From Marinobacter salexigens (GTDB lineage Bacteria; Pseudomonadota; Gammaproteobacteria; Pseudomonadales; Oleiphilaceae), in contig NZ_JAHKPV010000021.1 in assembly GCF_018860765.1 (NCBI RefSeq), positions 1,010,667 through 1,074,666 of the forward strand: 64,000 nt of DNA, given 5' to 3'. Numbering within the stretch: the first letter of the stretch is position 1; each line of letters begins with the position of its first letter. A model generated the notes under the pieces. That model was not told the origin of the DNA, did no database searches, and saw nothing but the letters and a program-made list of their open reading frames with translations. This document shows, piece after piece, positions 16,224-25,189 of the stretch. Position numbers and translations under genes: made by a program.

Positions 16224-16664
16224 TCACGCGCTTGTGCCGCGCCGTTTTTGCGAAAGCGCCCCCTTGCTGTCACTACTAATCACTCCAGATGCAGCTAACC
16301 CAAGCAAACGACGAAACTTCGGACATTCCATATGGCTTGGCGCAGAACAAACCGCCGCATGCCGAAGTCCGTCTCGAATCGCCGTGAGATTTTTAATAGT
16401 TTTATCAAGTTCATCTGCCTTACTAACCAGCAACTCGCGATCAATGTTTGGCCTTCCTTTAGACCCCAACATTTGAACGATTTCATCCAACGAAAACCCC
16501 GCCGAACGCCCGAGTGCAATCAGCGCCAGCCGGTCCAATATATTGTCTCTAAAAACACGACGTAATCCTTGCCTGCCAACAGAGCTGATTAACCCTTTTT
16601 CTTCATAGAAGCGCAGCGTCGAGGCCGGCACACCCGAGCGTTTGGCTACTTCCGCGATGTCCAT
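16224..16664 (-). CDS. MerR-family transcriptional regulator
   Basis: 146 residues: an N-terminal MerR helix-turn-helix and wing (MDIAEVAKRSGVPASTLRFYEEKGLI), a coiled dimerisation helix (residues 78-100), and a C-terminal segment with Cys106 and Cys114 (CSAPSHMEC) that could bind a metal or sense a thiol. The gene is divergent from the DUF2938 gene; this MerR-DUF2938 pairing is common in proteobacteria. The spacer holds a MerR-type promoter with a 19-bp -35/-10 spacing. The last 20 residues (SKGALSQKRRGTSA) look less conserved. Inducer unknown. Confidence 0.85.
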   Translation of the reverse strand: MDIAEVAKRSGVPASTLRFYEEKGLISSVGRQGLRRVFRDNILDRLALIALGRSAGFSLDEIVQMLGSKGRPNIDRELLVSKADELDKTIKNLTAIRDGLRHAAVCSAPSHMECPKFRRLLGLAASGVISSDSKGALSQKRRGTSA

Positions 16665-16673
16665 AATGATCGC

Positions 16674-16704
16674 TTGACCTCAAGTCGACTTTAAGTTGTA
16701 CGCT
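16674..16704 (+). promoter_or_regulatory. MerR-type promoter/operator of the DUF2938 gene
   Basis: TTGACC at 16674-16679 and TACGCT at 16699-16704 are separated by 19 bp. An imperfect dyad (CTCAAG-TCGA-CTTTAAG) sits in the spacer, the arrangement MerR activators need to untwist the promoter. It reads toward the gene starting at 16744. Confidence 0.65.
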
Positions 16705-16743
16705 AACACCAGTCACCGGCTAAAACAAACAAAGGAGAGCGTT

Positions 16744-17115
16744 ATGAACAATCTCGTATTCATATTAACCATCGGCATTGGAGCTACTGCTGTAATGGAT
16801 TTGTGGGGCATCGTACGAAAGCAGCTGCTCGGCGTCCCGCCTCCAAACTACGGAATGGTGGGGCGTTGGATAGCCCACATGCCCCGCGGCCAGTTTCATC
16901 ATGAGGCGATTTCCGCGTCCTCTCCGATACGTGGGGAACACATCATAGGATGGATAGTTCACTACCTGATAGGCGCTGCGTTCGCTGCCTTACTAATCGT
17001 TATATACGGGGAGTCATGGATTCATAACCCAACGATTGGCCCCGCTCTCGCAGTTGGCATAGGCACCGTTGCGGCCCCTTGGGTGCGTCAGATAGTCGGA
17101 CGACTGACGGCTTAA
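16744..17115 (+). CDS. DUF2938-family membrane protein, C-terminally shortened
   Basis: 123 residues, start ATG after AAAGGAGAGCGTT. The N-terminal part follows DUF2938 closely: ATAVMDLWGIVRKQLLGVPPPNYGMVGRWI, HMPRGQFHHEAI, then HYLIGAAFAALLIVIYG. Family members as I know them are about 160 residues with a last conserved block after GIGTVAAP (a PGMGAG-type motif) and a final membrane helix. Here GIGTVAAP is followed by only WVRQIVGRLTA and a stop, so the end was lost by deletion or fusion. Possibly non-functional. Controlled by the divergent MerR gene. Confidence 0.75.
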   Translation: MNNLVFILTIGIGATAVMDLWGIVRKQLLGVPPPNYGMVGRWIAHMPRGQFHHEAISASSPIRGEHIIGWIVHYLIGAAFAALLIVIYGESWIHNPTIGPALAVGIGTVAAPWVRQIVGRLTA

Positions 17116-17215
17116 ATCCGAAGATAATATTTTCGTTAGCTGCAATGGCCGCCGCAACATCACGTATGCGGCGGTCGACAATCTCGAATCGGGGAGCTGC
17201 CCTTTATTTACTTTA

Positions 17216-17242
17216 TAAAAGGAGCCCCAGTTTTCCTGAGGC
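17216..17242 (-). terminator. Terminator of the chemoreceptor gene
   Basis: On the minus strand, the 7-bp stem GCCTCAG / CTGGGGC with loop GAAAA is followed by TCCTTTTA. It lies 14 bases past the chemoreceptor stop. Confidence 0.65.
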
Positions 17243-17255
17243 TTGCCCGTGTCGG

Positions 17256-18896
17256 CTAGGCTGTCGTTTTGAAAGATGAAACGCGATCCTTCATCTCTGC
17301 CGCCAATCTCGCCAGCTCATGACTGGCCTCTGATGACTGCTTGGCACCGTCGAGGTTTTGACTTGAGAGATCGACAATATGAGTAAGGTTTCCACTAACT
17401 TGTTCCGCTGCAACTGACTGCTCTTCGGCCGCGCTCGCGATCTGCTCGCCCATTTGAACAATGTGATCGATTGCGTCCCCAATAGAATTCAGAGTTTCGG
17501 CCACACCATCGATCAACATGCGATTTTCTTCCACTTGCTCAAGCCCAGATTGCATTACTGCGACGGTTGCCCTGCTCTCCTCCGTCAGGCCTTTAATTAC
17601 CTCGGCAATCTCGGCAGTTGATATCTGTGTACGTTTGGCGAGGGAGCGAACTTCGTCAGCTACAACAGAAAAACCACGGCCATGCTCCCCAGCTCTTGCA
17701 GCTTCAATCGCGGCGTTCAGTGCCAGAAGATTCGTCTGGTCAGCAATGTCATTGATAACCTCAGTAACCTTCTGTATTTCCAGACTCCGACTCTCCAGAG
17801 AATTAATCTGTTTCGCGACTCGACGGATATCCTCAGAAAGCCGGTGCAGCGCTTCTCGTCCTTTTTCTCCACGCACTCGCCCTTCAATGCCTTGCTCTTT
17901 CGCTGATCGTGCAGCGGATTGTGCTTCCTCTGCGCTTCTGGCTACGTCATTTGAGGCAGCGCTCATCTGATTCATTGCTGTTGCGACCTGGTCCGTCTGA
18001 TCAGACTGGGATTCAATATTTCGTTCTACGTTTGAGTTTATTGAAGACAGCTCTTCTGACGCGGTAGCCACCTCGTCAGACACGCTGGATAGACGACTGA
18101 TGACCTGATCGAATTCATTCAACATGTGATTGAGGGATTCGCCCAATTGGGCGAGTTCGTCTTTACCCTTAACTTGAATGCGCTGGGAAAGGTCTGACTT
18201 CTCTGCGACAGACCGCATCAGGCTTCTCATCGCGTTAATAGGACCCGTGACGGACAAGATGATCAGAATACTGACAACGATGGAAAGTACAGTAGCAACG
18301 ACAGCAGTTGATGGATAGAGAATCTGACTTTGAGCGTAGAGTGCCCCAACCGATTGTCGTTCTTGCGCCGCAACATCAAGCTGTAGTTCTATCAGTTCGC
18401 CAATCTTTTCGGTCACGGGGTCAATAACCTCGTAGAGCGGACCATCAATCTGATCCAGCCGGCCTTGAGAACTTGATGAGGCGCTACGGAGAACAGTCTT
18501 AGCTTCTTCGATACCTCGATCAGCCGCAGCAAAAAGCGCCTTCGCTTCACTCACCAACTCTCTTTCGCGTGGAGATAGGGATGTCTGCGTGTAACGCGCC
18601 CAATTTGCTTCGATGTTGGACTCCGCCTTTTCAATCTGACGAAGCGCTTCAAGAGATGATATTCGCCCTGCATTTGCTTTGTTAACAGCATCAATAACAA
18701 GAACCGCATAATCATCTGAGATAAGTTTCAAATCCTTGAGTGGTACAACTCGATCATTGTAAATACTTGAAACTCCGCGGTTAATATCTGCGAAAACCAC
18801 GAGTGCGTATATAGAAAGGCCAGCGATAGCTACCAGAGGGATGGATACTAAGAAAACTAATCGTAACTTGAGTGACAAAGCGCTTAGCAGATTCAT
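17256..18896 (-). CDS. Methyl-accepting chemotaxis protein
   Basis: A 546-residue chemoreceptor that signals to CheA/CheW. Start ATG 18896 has AGGAAG upstream; an in-frame extension to 18941 is not needed. TM1 is near residues 11-35, a periplasmic helical-bundle (4HB-like) sensor spans about 36-190, TM2 follows (VATVLSIVVSILIILSV), then HAMP and a methyl-accepting domain with the hairpin tip NAAIEAARAGEHGRGFSVVA (contacts CheW). It is alone in island B, with no chemotaxis neighbours, and faces left. The ligand cannot be told from sequence. Confidence 0.93.
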   Translation of the reverse strand: MNLLSALSLKLRLVFLVSIPLVAIAGLSIYALVVFADINRGVSSIYNDRVVPLKDLKLISDDYAVLVIDAVNKANAGRISSLEALRQIEKAESNIEANWARYTQTSLSPRERELVSEAKALFAAADRGIEEAKTVLRSASSSSQGRLDQIDGPLYEVIDPVTEKIGELIELQLDVAAQERQSVGALYAQSQILYPSTAVVATVLSIVVSILIILSVTGPINAMRSLMRSVAEKSDLSQRIQVKGKDELAQLGESLNHMLNEFDQVISRLSSVSDEVATASEELSSINSNVERNIESQSDQTDQVATAMNQMSAASNDVARSAEEAQSAARSAKEQGIEGRVRGEKGREALHRLSEDIRRVAKQINSLESRSLEIQKVTEVINDIADQTNLLALNAAIEAARAGEHGRGFSVVADEVRSLAKRTQISTAEIAEVIKGLTEESRATVAVMQSGLEQVEENRMLIDGVAETLNSIGDAIDHIVQMGEQIASAAEEQSVAAEQVSGNLTHIVDLSSQNLDGAKQSSEASHELARLAAEMKDRVSSFKTTA

Positions 18897-19050
18897 GCAA
18901 TCTTCCTGTTCAGCGACCTCCCTTTCGCATTGAATTTCCAAAGGCGCAATTATGCCTGAGTTTATTACATATATATAAATGGAATTTGGACTCTTTCTGT
19001 AGCTAAATTGTAGCTAGAATCGAGCACAACCAACTCAGAGCCAGCTCAAC

Positions 19051-19166
19051 ATCGATTGCCCCCTTGTTTACAGCCGTGTATCTTAGTGGCTCTAAACGGC
19101 CAGATAGAGCACAATAAGCAGCTGATATTGAACACTTTTGATCACTAGTATGCGGCTCACACAGGT
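19051..19166 (+). repeat. Right-end repeat of island B
   Basis: About 115 bases related to 15725-15840, ending in TGCGGCTCACACAGGT before the third att copy. Repeating the same end in two adjacent islands implies a common parental element. Confidence 0.65.
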
Positions 19167-19211
19167 CTCATAATGCTGGGGTCGGCGGTTCAACTCCGCC
19201 CCTTGCTACCA
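19167..19211 (+). repeat. att direct repeat copy 3 (original tRNA 3' end)
   Basis: 45 bases identical to the 3' part of tRNA-Met up to the CCA, then diverging. This is the displaced original end of the chromosomal tRNA gene and marks the right border of the accessory region. Confidence 0.92.
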
Positions 19212-19221
19212 GTATTCGAAA

Positions 19222-19254
19222 AAGGCCGCGATTCATGTCGCGGCCTTTTTTTTA
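19222..19254 (+). terminator. Original terminator of tRNA-Met (displaced)
   Basis: The 10-bp stem AAGGCCGCGA / TCGCGGCCTT with loop TTCATG is followed by eight T. It is the chromosomal terminator that stood behind the tRNA before the islands inserted. Confidence 0.85.
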
Positions 19255-19302
19255 TTTTTGGGCGAGTAAAGCGCGCAATGCATGCTTCTGCGGAGATGTC
19301 TT

Positions 19303-19737
19303 ATGAGAACGACCGGCGACAGGATCCGGCAAGCGGTTTCCTTCGAGGTTATCGGGTTACTAATATCCGTTCCCCTTGCTGCCTTTGCGTTCGGCTACTC
19401 TCTTGAAAAAACCGGCGTGCTCGGATTGATAGGCGCCACGCTGGCCACTGTGTGGAATTACATTTTCAACTTAGGTTTTGATCACGCCCTGAAGCGCTTT
19501 ACAGGTTCAACCCGAAAATCAATTAAACTCCGCGTTCTACACGCATTCAGCTTTGAGCTCGGTCTGTTAATGGCCTTCCTTCCAATTATTGCCTGGTGGA
19601 TGGAGATTGAACTGCTGGAAGCGCTTTTAGTGGACGTTTCTTTTGCTGTGTTTTATTTGGTGTACGCTTTTGTTTTCACTTGGTGTTACGACACAATTTT
19701 CCCAGATACTGATGCGGCGCCACCCTCTGGTCAGTGA
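19303..19737 (+). CDS. PACE-family efflux transporter (AceI-like)
   Basis: 144 residues with four membrane segments in two tandem bacterial transmembrane pair (BTP) domains. The first has [20 protein letters not shown] and [16 protein letters not shown]; the second has [20 protein letters not shown] and [16 protein letters not shown]. This two-fold W-N/W-C-Y pattern defines the proteobacterial antimicrobial compound efflux family, known for chlorhexidine and acriflavine export with proton exchange. Start ATG 19303 with GGAGA upstream. It is the first host gene after the island region and faces the SMR gene tail to tail. Confidence 0.88.
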   Translation: MRTTGDRIRQAVSFEVIGLLISVPLAAFAFGYSLEKTGVLGLIGATLATVWNYIFNLGFDHALKRFTGSTRKSIKLRVLHAFSFELGLLMAFLPIIAWWMEIELLEALLVDVSFAVFYLVYAFVFTWCYDTIFPDTDAAPPSGQ

Positions 19738-20063
19738 GCCCCTGTTCGGGACAGTACGTTCAACACGAAAACGCCAGATACAATCAGCGCCATACCAACC
19801 ATGCCCCAAGCGTCTAACTTCTGCCCGAATGCCAGCCAACCTACAGCAGCCATAAGAACAATCCCCAAGCCTGCCCAGATCGCGTAAGCGATGCCAACCG
19901 GAATGGTGCGCAACGCTAATGACAAAAGATAGAACGCAGCGGCATAACCTAGAATAACCACCACCGAAGGTGCCAATCGGGTAAACCCTTCACTCGTTTT
20001 GAGCGCCGATGTGGCTACAACTTCTGCCACTATGGCTATTCCCAGCAAGACCCAGTTATTCAT
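19731..20063 (-). CDS. Small multidrug resistance (SMR/EmrE-type) transporter
   Basis: 110 residues, the standard size, with four membrane helices. The first helix [20 protein letters not shown] carries the conserved membrane glutamate (E in AEVVAT), the proton- and drug-binding residue of Emr[14 protein letters not shown] is the classic third-helix start. ATG at 20063 or the adjacent ATG at 20066, both served by AAAGG. It converges with the PACE gene with a few overlapping bases and is followed (upstream side) by the divergent metY gene. Drug range, or a guanidinium-type substrate, cannot be determined from sequence. Confidence 0.9.
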   Translation of the reverse strand: MNNWVLLGIAIVAEVVATSALKTSEGFTRLAPSVVVILGYAAAFYLLSLALRTIPVGIAYAIWAGLGIVLMAAVGWLAFGQKLDAWGMVGMALIVSGVFVLNVLSRTGAH

Positions 20064-20244
20064 CATGTAGACCTTTATTCTCGATAACTTTTTTTGCGCA
20101 AAGCTCGGCAGAAAGCCTTGAAAGGCAGGCATATTATGTTCAGGCATGTCAGGATTGCATACCGTTATAAGCCCCATCCAATCTATATGGCATACTGACG
20201 TCCGAAACAATTAACGCCGACTTAGCATTCTTAAGGAAGATACT

Positions 20245-21522
20245 ATGAAATTTGAGACGCTTGCTCTCCACGCCGGCTTCAAAGGCGACCCAACCACCAA
20301 AGCGGCCACCACTCCAATATACCAAACGACGTCCTACACGTTTGACGATACCCAACACGGTGCAGACCTGTTCAATTTGAAGGTTGCGGGCAACATTTAT
20401 ACTCGCATCATGAACCCGACCAACTCTGTGCTTGAAGAGCGCATGACAGCTCTTGAAGGCGGCGTAGGCGCTCTCGCCGTTGCATCAGGCATGTCTGCCA
20501 TAACCTATGCGCTGCAAACCATTTGCCGAGTTGGCAACAACATTGTCAGCACCAGCCAACTTTATGGCGGCACCTACAACCTGTTTGCCCACTCCCTTCC
20601 CAATCAGGGCATTGAGTGCCGCATGGTACGTCATGACGATTTTGATGCGATAGAAAAAGCTATCGATAGCCAAACCCGCGCACTGTTCTGCGAGTCCATA
20701 GGCAACCCTGCCGGCAACGTAGTCGATATTGCACGCTGGGCCGAAGTAGCTCACAAGCATGGCATACCACTGATTGTGGATAACACTGTTGCCACACCTT
20801 ATATCTGCCGCCCGTTCGAGCACGGCGCAGATATCGTGATCCACTCCCTCACCAAATACATTGGTGGCCACGGCACCACCGTAGCAGGTTGCGTTGTCGA
20901 CTCAGGCAAATTTGACTGGAAAGCCAACGGCGCTAAATTCCCGATGATGAACGAGCCAGACCCCTCCTATCACGGCGTGGTTTACACCGAGGCTCTGGGC
21001 GCTGCCGCCTTTATTGGCCGCTGCCGCGTTGTGCCGCTTCGCAACACTGGCTCGGCCCTCTCTCCATTCAATTCGTTCTTAATTATGCAGGGCTTGGAAA
21101 CTCTTGGCCTGCGCATGGAGCGCCACTGCGAAAATGCCGAAAAAGTTGCCAACTTCCTTCAGGATCACCCGGCGGTTGCATGGGTTAACTATGCAGCACT
21201 GGCTAACAGCCCCTTCAAAGCGACTTGCGACAAGATCTGTGGCGGCAAAGCATCTGGCATAGTGAGCTTTGGTATCAAAGGCGGCCGTGAGGCAGGTGCC
21301 AAGTTTATTGATGCTCTAGATCTAATTTACCGTTTGGTGAACATTGGCGATGCTAAATCATTGGCCTGCCATCCAGCCACCACTACCCATCGCCAGTTAA
21401 ACGCGGAAGAACTCGAAAACGCGGGCGTCAGTGAAGACTTGGTGCGTTTGTCTATCGGCATTGAACATGTGGATGACATTCTTGCAGACATTACTCAGGC
21501 ACTGGAAAAAGCTCAGGCTTGA
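20245..21522 (+). CDS. metY: O-acetylhomoserine sulfhydrylase / aminocarboxypropyltransferase
   Basis: PLP enzyme making homocysteine directly from O-acetylhomoserine and sulfide, a cytosolic methionine route. At 425 residues it has the usual length of the MetY branch (longer than MetB/MetC). Visible: ETLALHAGFKGDPTTKAATTPIYQTTSY start, SGMSAITYAL, the loop SQLYGGTYNLF, and the PLP-binding lysine in HSLTKYIGGHGTT near residue 209. GGAAG lies upstream of the ATG. It is a single transcription unit between the SMR gene and lipA; a stem-loop follows at 21532. Confidence 0.93.
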   Translation: MKFETLALHAGFKGDPTTKAATTPIYQTTSYTFDDTQHGADLFNLKVAGNIYTRIMNPTNSVLEERMTALEGGVGALAVASGMSAITYALQTICRVGNNIVSTSQLYGGTYNLFAHSLPNQGIECRMVRHDDFDAIEKAIDSQTRALFCESIGNPAGNVVDIARWAEVAHKHGIPLIVDNTVATPYICRPFEHGADIVIHSLTKYIGGHGTTVAGCVVDSGKFDWKANGAKFPMMNEPDPSYHGVVYTEALGAAAFIGRCRVVPLRNTGSALSPFNSFLIMQGLETLGLRMERHCENAEKVANFLQDHPAVAWVNYAALANSPFKATCDKICGGKASGIVSFGIKGGREAGAKFIDALDLIYRLVNIGDAKSLACHPATTTHRQLNAEELENAGVSEDLVRLSIGIEHVDDILADITQALEKAQA

Positions 21523-21531
21523 TTAAGCGCA

Positions 21532-21559
21532 ACCGGGTACGACTAAAGTCGTGCCCGGT
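21532..21559 (+). other. Stem-loop after metY
   Basis: A 13-bp stem (ACCGGGTACGACT pairs with AGTCGTGCCCGGT, one G-T) with a 2-nt turn but no T-tract. It may protect the 3' end or help termination. Confidence 0.5.
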
Positions 21560-21661
21560 ATACTGGTTTACACCTCGTGATTGCCCTTACCTACCTTGTA
21601 ACTACCCCGTCAGCCTATTATTCTCTATGGCTACCCCAGCTTTAATGAGAGTCCGGTTGCA

Positions 21662-22705
21662 ATGAGCGAAAGCGCAAAGCCCCGCGTCACCAGTGGTTCC
21701 AAATTCCGCAATGAGCATGGCTTCTCAGCTATCAAGGATGGCGTAAAGCGCTCAGCAACTCAGGAACCCGTATCGGTTGAGCGCAAACCCAAATGGCTGA
21801 GGGCAAAGATGCCCGGCGGCGAGCGCTTTGAAGCCGTGCGTAAAAACGTCACTGAAAACCGGGTCAGCACCGTATGTCAGGAATCCCACTGCCCCAACAT
21901 TGGCGAGTGCTGGACAGCTGGCACGGCAACGATCATGGTGATGGGGTCAGTATGCACCCGCGCCTGCCGCTTCTGTGCAGTTGATACAGGCAACCCTAAT
22001 GGCTGGCTAGACAAAGACGAACCGGAAAACACCGCCAAATCGGTCGAACTTATGGGGCTACGTTATATCGTGCTGACCTCTGTTGATCGAGATGACTTAG
22101 AGGACGGTGGAGCCGCCCACTACGCCGCCTGTGTGTCAGCTATCAAACAACGCACACCGCACGTTGCTGTAGAAGCACTAACACCAGACTTTGATGCTGT
22201 TATGACCCACGTGGAGAAGGTGGTGGATTCGGGGCTTGAGGTTTTTGCACAAAATGTGGAAACCGTGGAGCGCTTAACACGTCGCGTGCGTGACCCGCGA
22301 GCTGGCTACCAGAAGACGCTCAGTGTACTCGCCCACGCCAAGCAGTATCGGCCCGACATACTGACCAAAACCAGCTTGATGTTAGGCTTAGGCGAAACCC
22401 ATGAAGAAATCCTTGCGACCATGGACGACCTCCGTAACATTGGAGTGGACATCCTCACACTTGGCCAATACTTGCGCCCTACGCCGAATCACCTGCCTGT
22501 CGAGCGCTACGTAACCCCAGAAGAGTTTAACCAATATCGAGAGATAGGCTTGGAGAAAGGCTTCATGGAAGTACCCTCAGGCCCTATGGTGCGCTCTAGT
22601 TACCGGGCAGATAGAGTCTTCGATAAGAATAATTTGGGGCTTGCAGTGCCAGATGTGCCTGTCGCCTCGAACGCAATGCAAATCCCGGTAAAAACTCTGG
22701 ACTAA
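21662..22705 (+). CDS. lipA: Lipoyl synthase
   Basis: Radical SAM enzyme that inserts two sulfurs into octanoyl chains on lipoyl domains. 347 residues. The two cluster motifs are visible: the auxiliary cluster cysteines in [13 protein letters not shown], and the radical SAM CxxxCxxC in CTRACRFC; the C-terminal third carries the auxiliary-cluster serine in [12 protein letters not shown]. The N-terminal ~40 residues form a family-typical extension. Its partner lipB lies far away at 46721, so the two are not one operon here. A bidirectional terminator follows. Confidence 0.97.
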   Translation: MSESAKPRVTSGSKFRNEHGFSAIKDGVKRSATQEPVSVERKPKWLRAKMPGGERFEAVRKNVTENRVSTVCQESHCPNIGECWTAGTATIMVMGSVCTRACRFCAVDTGNPNGWLDKDEPENTAKSVELMGLRYIVLTSVDRDDLEDGGAAHYAACVSAIKQRTPHVAVEALTPDFDAVMTHVEKVVDSGLEVFAQNVETVERLTRRVRDPRAGYQKTLSVLAHAKQYRPDILTKTSLMLGLGETHEEILATMDDLRNIGVDILTLGQYLRPTPNHLPVERYVTPEEFNQYREIGLEKGFMEVPSGPMVRSSYRADRVFDKNNLGLAVPDVPVASNAMQIPVKTLD

Positions 22706-22735
22706 ACTCTCTAGCAACTCTTTGTTCGACACAAA

Positions 22736-22768
22736 AAAACCCGCGTTCACTTTATGAAGGCGGGTTTT
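22736..22768. terminator. Bidirectional terminator lipA / outer-membrane protein
   Basis: AAAACCCGC and GCGGGTTTT flank a 15-nt loop, with A's and T's on both sides, between two convergent genes. Confidence 0.75.
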
Positions 22769-22783
22769 AAATCAGAGTGGCGA

Positions 22784-23362
22784 TTAGAAGAAGTAAGTCA
22801 CGCCGCCGAACAAACCGAAGTCACCATCCTGAAGATCAACTTCGCCAGTCAGGCTCAGATTCTCCTGAAGCTTGAAGCGACCTTGGCCGGTAAGACCCAG
22901 ATAGTCTAAATCTCCAGTTACATAACGTGCACTTGCACCAACTTCAATTTTATCATTGAGTTGGTGACGAATGCCGCCTCGCAAGGCTGGCGCCGTATCG
23001 TCAGCAGACGCACTAGAACAACCAAAGAATCCGGAGCAGAAGTCTACTTCAACCTCTTGATAATCTAGGCTAGCTCCACCCCAAACGTCTGTTTTAGCGT
23101 CTAGCGCATGGCGATAGCCGCCACCCAAATGCCAGTTTGTGTAGTCAATATCATCTGACAGCATGCGGAAGCCGCCAAATGCAAAAATATTTTCGTTAAC
23201 TAAGTATGAGCCGCGAAGATCAAAACCCACGTAGGTCTGGTCGCCATCGGCGCTCAGCATAGCAAGGCCAGCTTCTGCATACGTATAGCCCAGCTCAGCT
23301 GCGGCCGAACCAGAAACCAAAACCCCTGCCAGAATTAATCCCTTAAATCCCTGTTTGATCAT
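22784..23362 (-). CDS. Outer-membrane beta-barrel protein
   Basis: 192 residues: a signal peptide ending near GSAAA-E, then alternating polar/apolar strands rich in Gly, Tyr and Asp (LGYTYAEAGLAML, YVGFDLRGSYL, WHLGGGYRHAL), ending in an aromatic VTYFF, the BAM recognition signature of outer-membrane barrels. It resembles YfaZ-type and general OmpA-like small barrels, so no substrate is assigned. A central Cys pair (CSGFFGC) could form a loop disulfide. Start ATG 23362; an in-frame GTG 9 bases upstream is possible. Confidence 0.75.
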   Translation of the reverse strand: MIKQGFKGLILAGVLVSGSAAAELGYTYAEAGLAMLSADGDQTYVGFDLRGSYLVNENIFAFGGFRMLSDDIDYTNWHLGGGYRHALDAKTDVWGGASLDYQEVEVDFCSGFFGCSSASADDTAPALRGGIRHQLNDKIEVGASARYVTGDLDYLGLTGQGRFKLQENLSLTGEVDLQDGDFGLFGGVTYFF

Positions 23363-23533
23363 AATATCCACTCAACATTGCAATTGCGTTAAAAGAAATA
23401 CATCCACGCATCAATTTTAAGGGATAGAGTATCAATTGCAACTATTTCGGCTTGCTCTACGCAGCTATCCACTGGCTCGTTAACCGCTACTTAGCCTAGT
23501 ATTTACCTACCACGCCAAGCATTAGCACACCGC

Positions 23534-23977
23534 TCACTGCCCTTGCTGCATCATCTGGCGCTGTTGCTGCATTTGCTGGCGCATCTGTTGCATTTTCTTA
23601 TCCAGCTCGTCCCGCTGCTCTTGGGTGAACACGCTATCCACCTTGGCCTGCATGAGGGCTGAGAGCACAGCAATCTCGCCGGTCACGTCCCCAAGGTCTT
23701 CCCCGTGTTGGCGAATGGCGCCTTCATCATAATCTGCTTTGATTTCAGCCTGCATTTGCTCCTGCAAGGCACGGGCCTCTTCACGTAACGTACCAATTTC
23801 ACCCTGCATTTCGTCAAGGATGCCGCGAATCTCTTTTTGCTGATCTTCGGAAAGCCCAACCATCTGAGCCAATTGATCAACCTGATCCGGCTGCCCGGTC
23901 GGTGCTTGCTGGGCGAACGTGGGTGCCGAAAGGCTCAAAGCAACAAGAGCAGTGCCGAACAGTTTTGTGAGCGTCAT
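23534..23977 (-). CDS. Periplasmic LTXXQ/Spy-like protein
   Basis: 147 residues: signal peptide (MTLTKLFGTALVALSLSAPTFA-QQ), then a helical region with the LTxxQ-like motif SVFTQEQRDELDKKM and a Gln/Met-rich tail (QQMRQQMQQQRQMMQQ). Spy/CpxP relatives are periplasmic chaperone-like proteins often linked to envelope stress or metal handling. It is on the same strand as the barrel gene, 170 bases upstream, and the two may respond to related envelope signals (inference). Confidence 0.7.
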   Translation of the reverse strand: MTLTKLFGTALVALSLSAPTFAQQAPTGQPDQVDQLAQMVGLSEDQQKEIRGILDEMQGEIGTLREEARALQEQMQAEIKADYDEGAIRQHGEDLGDVTGEIAVLSALMQAKVDSVFTQEQRDELDKKMQQMRQQMQQQRQMMQQGQ

Positions 23978-24189
23978 AAAATCTCCGTTAACAAATTAGT
24001 TTAAATGGCTAGCTGGTTCATACCCTAATGCATCCAACCTCCTTTTTTCACCCCGATACCCCTTCTTTTTATACAGGTTGTGAGCCATGCCCTCCGGAAA
24101 CCCGCAACACGAGCGCATCGAAACAAGTGTGAAAGTTTAGTCATTCCCCTTCATAATGGCCCAATTCACAGATATCCGGAGCGTAAAAG

Positions 24190-25125
24190 ATGACCATCAA
24201 CTGGTTTCCAGGGCATATGCACAAGGCCCGCAAGGAGATCAAAAAGATCATGCCTCAGATGGATCTCATTATTGAGGTGCTAGACGCACGCATTCCTTTC
24301 AGCAGTGAAAACCCACTGGTGCCAGCGTTGCGTGGCGACACCCCACTGATCAGGGTTCTCAATAAGCGCGATCTGGCTGATCCGGAAGTCACAGGACGCT
24401 GGCAAACCTGGCTGGAAAAAGAGCGCGGTGTAAGAACCATCACGCTCACCCACAACCAGCGCGGCGAAGCTCTGGACATTCTCCGTCTGGCCGGTGAGAT
24501 GACACCTAACCACGATCGCCAGAAGAGCGCTCTACGGGTAATGATTCTGGGTATACCTAACGTTGGCAAATCTACACTCATTAATACCCTTGCCGGGCGC
24601 CCAGCCGCCAAAACCGGCAATGAACCGGCAGTGACCAAAGCACAGCAAACCATCAAACTGCCAGGCAACATTCTGCTTTACGATACACCCGGTTTCCTTT
24701 GGCCCAAACTTTCGCCGGAAGCCTGCGGGTACCGGCTGGCGATTACTGGTGCTATACGCAGTTCTGTATTAGATTTTGAAGATATTGCCATGTTTGAAGC
24801 CGACTACCTTCTGGAAGCCTATCCCGCTCTGCTGAAAGCCCGCTACGGCTTCGATAAACTGCCGGCAGACGGCTTAGCTCTTATGGACGGCATCGCAGCG
24901 AAGCGGCGTTTTCTAGGGCGCGGCGGCGTACCAGACCTGAACAAAGTCTCCGAGGTACTGCTCAATGAATTCCGGGCTGGCACTCTGGGGAGGATCTCGC
25001 TGGAGACACCCGAGATGGTAGAGCGCGAAATTGAGGAAACCGCACTGGCCGAGGCCGAGAAAGAAGCAAAGCTAAATGAGAAGAAGGCAGCATCCAAAGC
25101 AGCCCGTTCTGGTCGCCGACACTAA
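24190..25125 (+). CDS. ylqF: Ribosome biogenesis GTPase YlqF/RbgA family
   Basis: A circularly permuted GTPase of 311 residues; the G4 motif (NKRDLAD, residues 55-61) precedes the G1 loop ([14 protein letters not shown], near 121), followed by G3 DTPGFLWP. RbgA proteins act late in large-subunit assembly. The N-terminal WFPGHMHKARKEI and the C-terminal domain (RYGFDKLPADGLALMDGIA) fit; the end is Lys/Ala/Glu-rich. AUG preceded by GGAGCGT. Family membership is clear; a gammaproteobacterial equivalent of the Bacillus function is inferred. Confidence 0.9.
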   Translation: MTINWFPGHMHKARKEIKKIMPQMDLIIEVLDARIPFSSENPLVPALRGDTPLIRVLNKRDLADPEVTGRWQTWLEKERGVRTITLTHNQRGEALDILRLAGEMTPNHDRQKSALRVMILGIPNVGKSTLINTLAGRPAAKTGNEPAVTKAQQTIKLPGNILLYDTPGFLWPKLSPEACGYRLAITGAIRSSVLDFEDIAMFEADYLLEAYPALLKARYGFDKLPADGLALMDGIAAKRRFLGRGGVPDLNKVSEVLLNEFRAGTLGRISLETPEMVEREIEETALAEAEKEAKLNEKKAASKAARSGRRH

Positions 25126-25189
25126 CTGTCAGTGTCTTTCCTTACGTTTAATCATTGGCAAACCGGCTCTCGCGTATTAGAGTAGCAAG

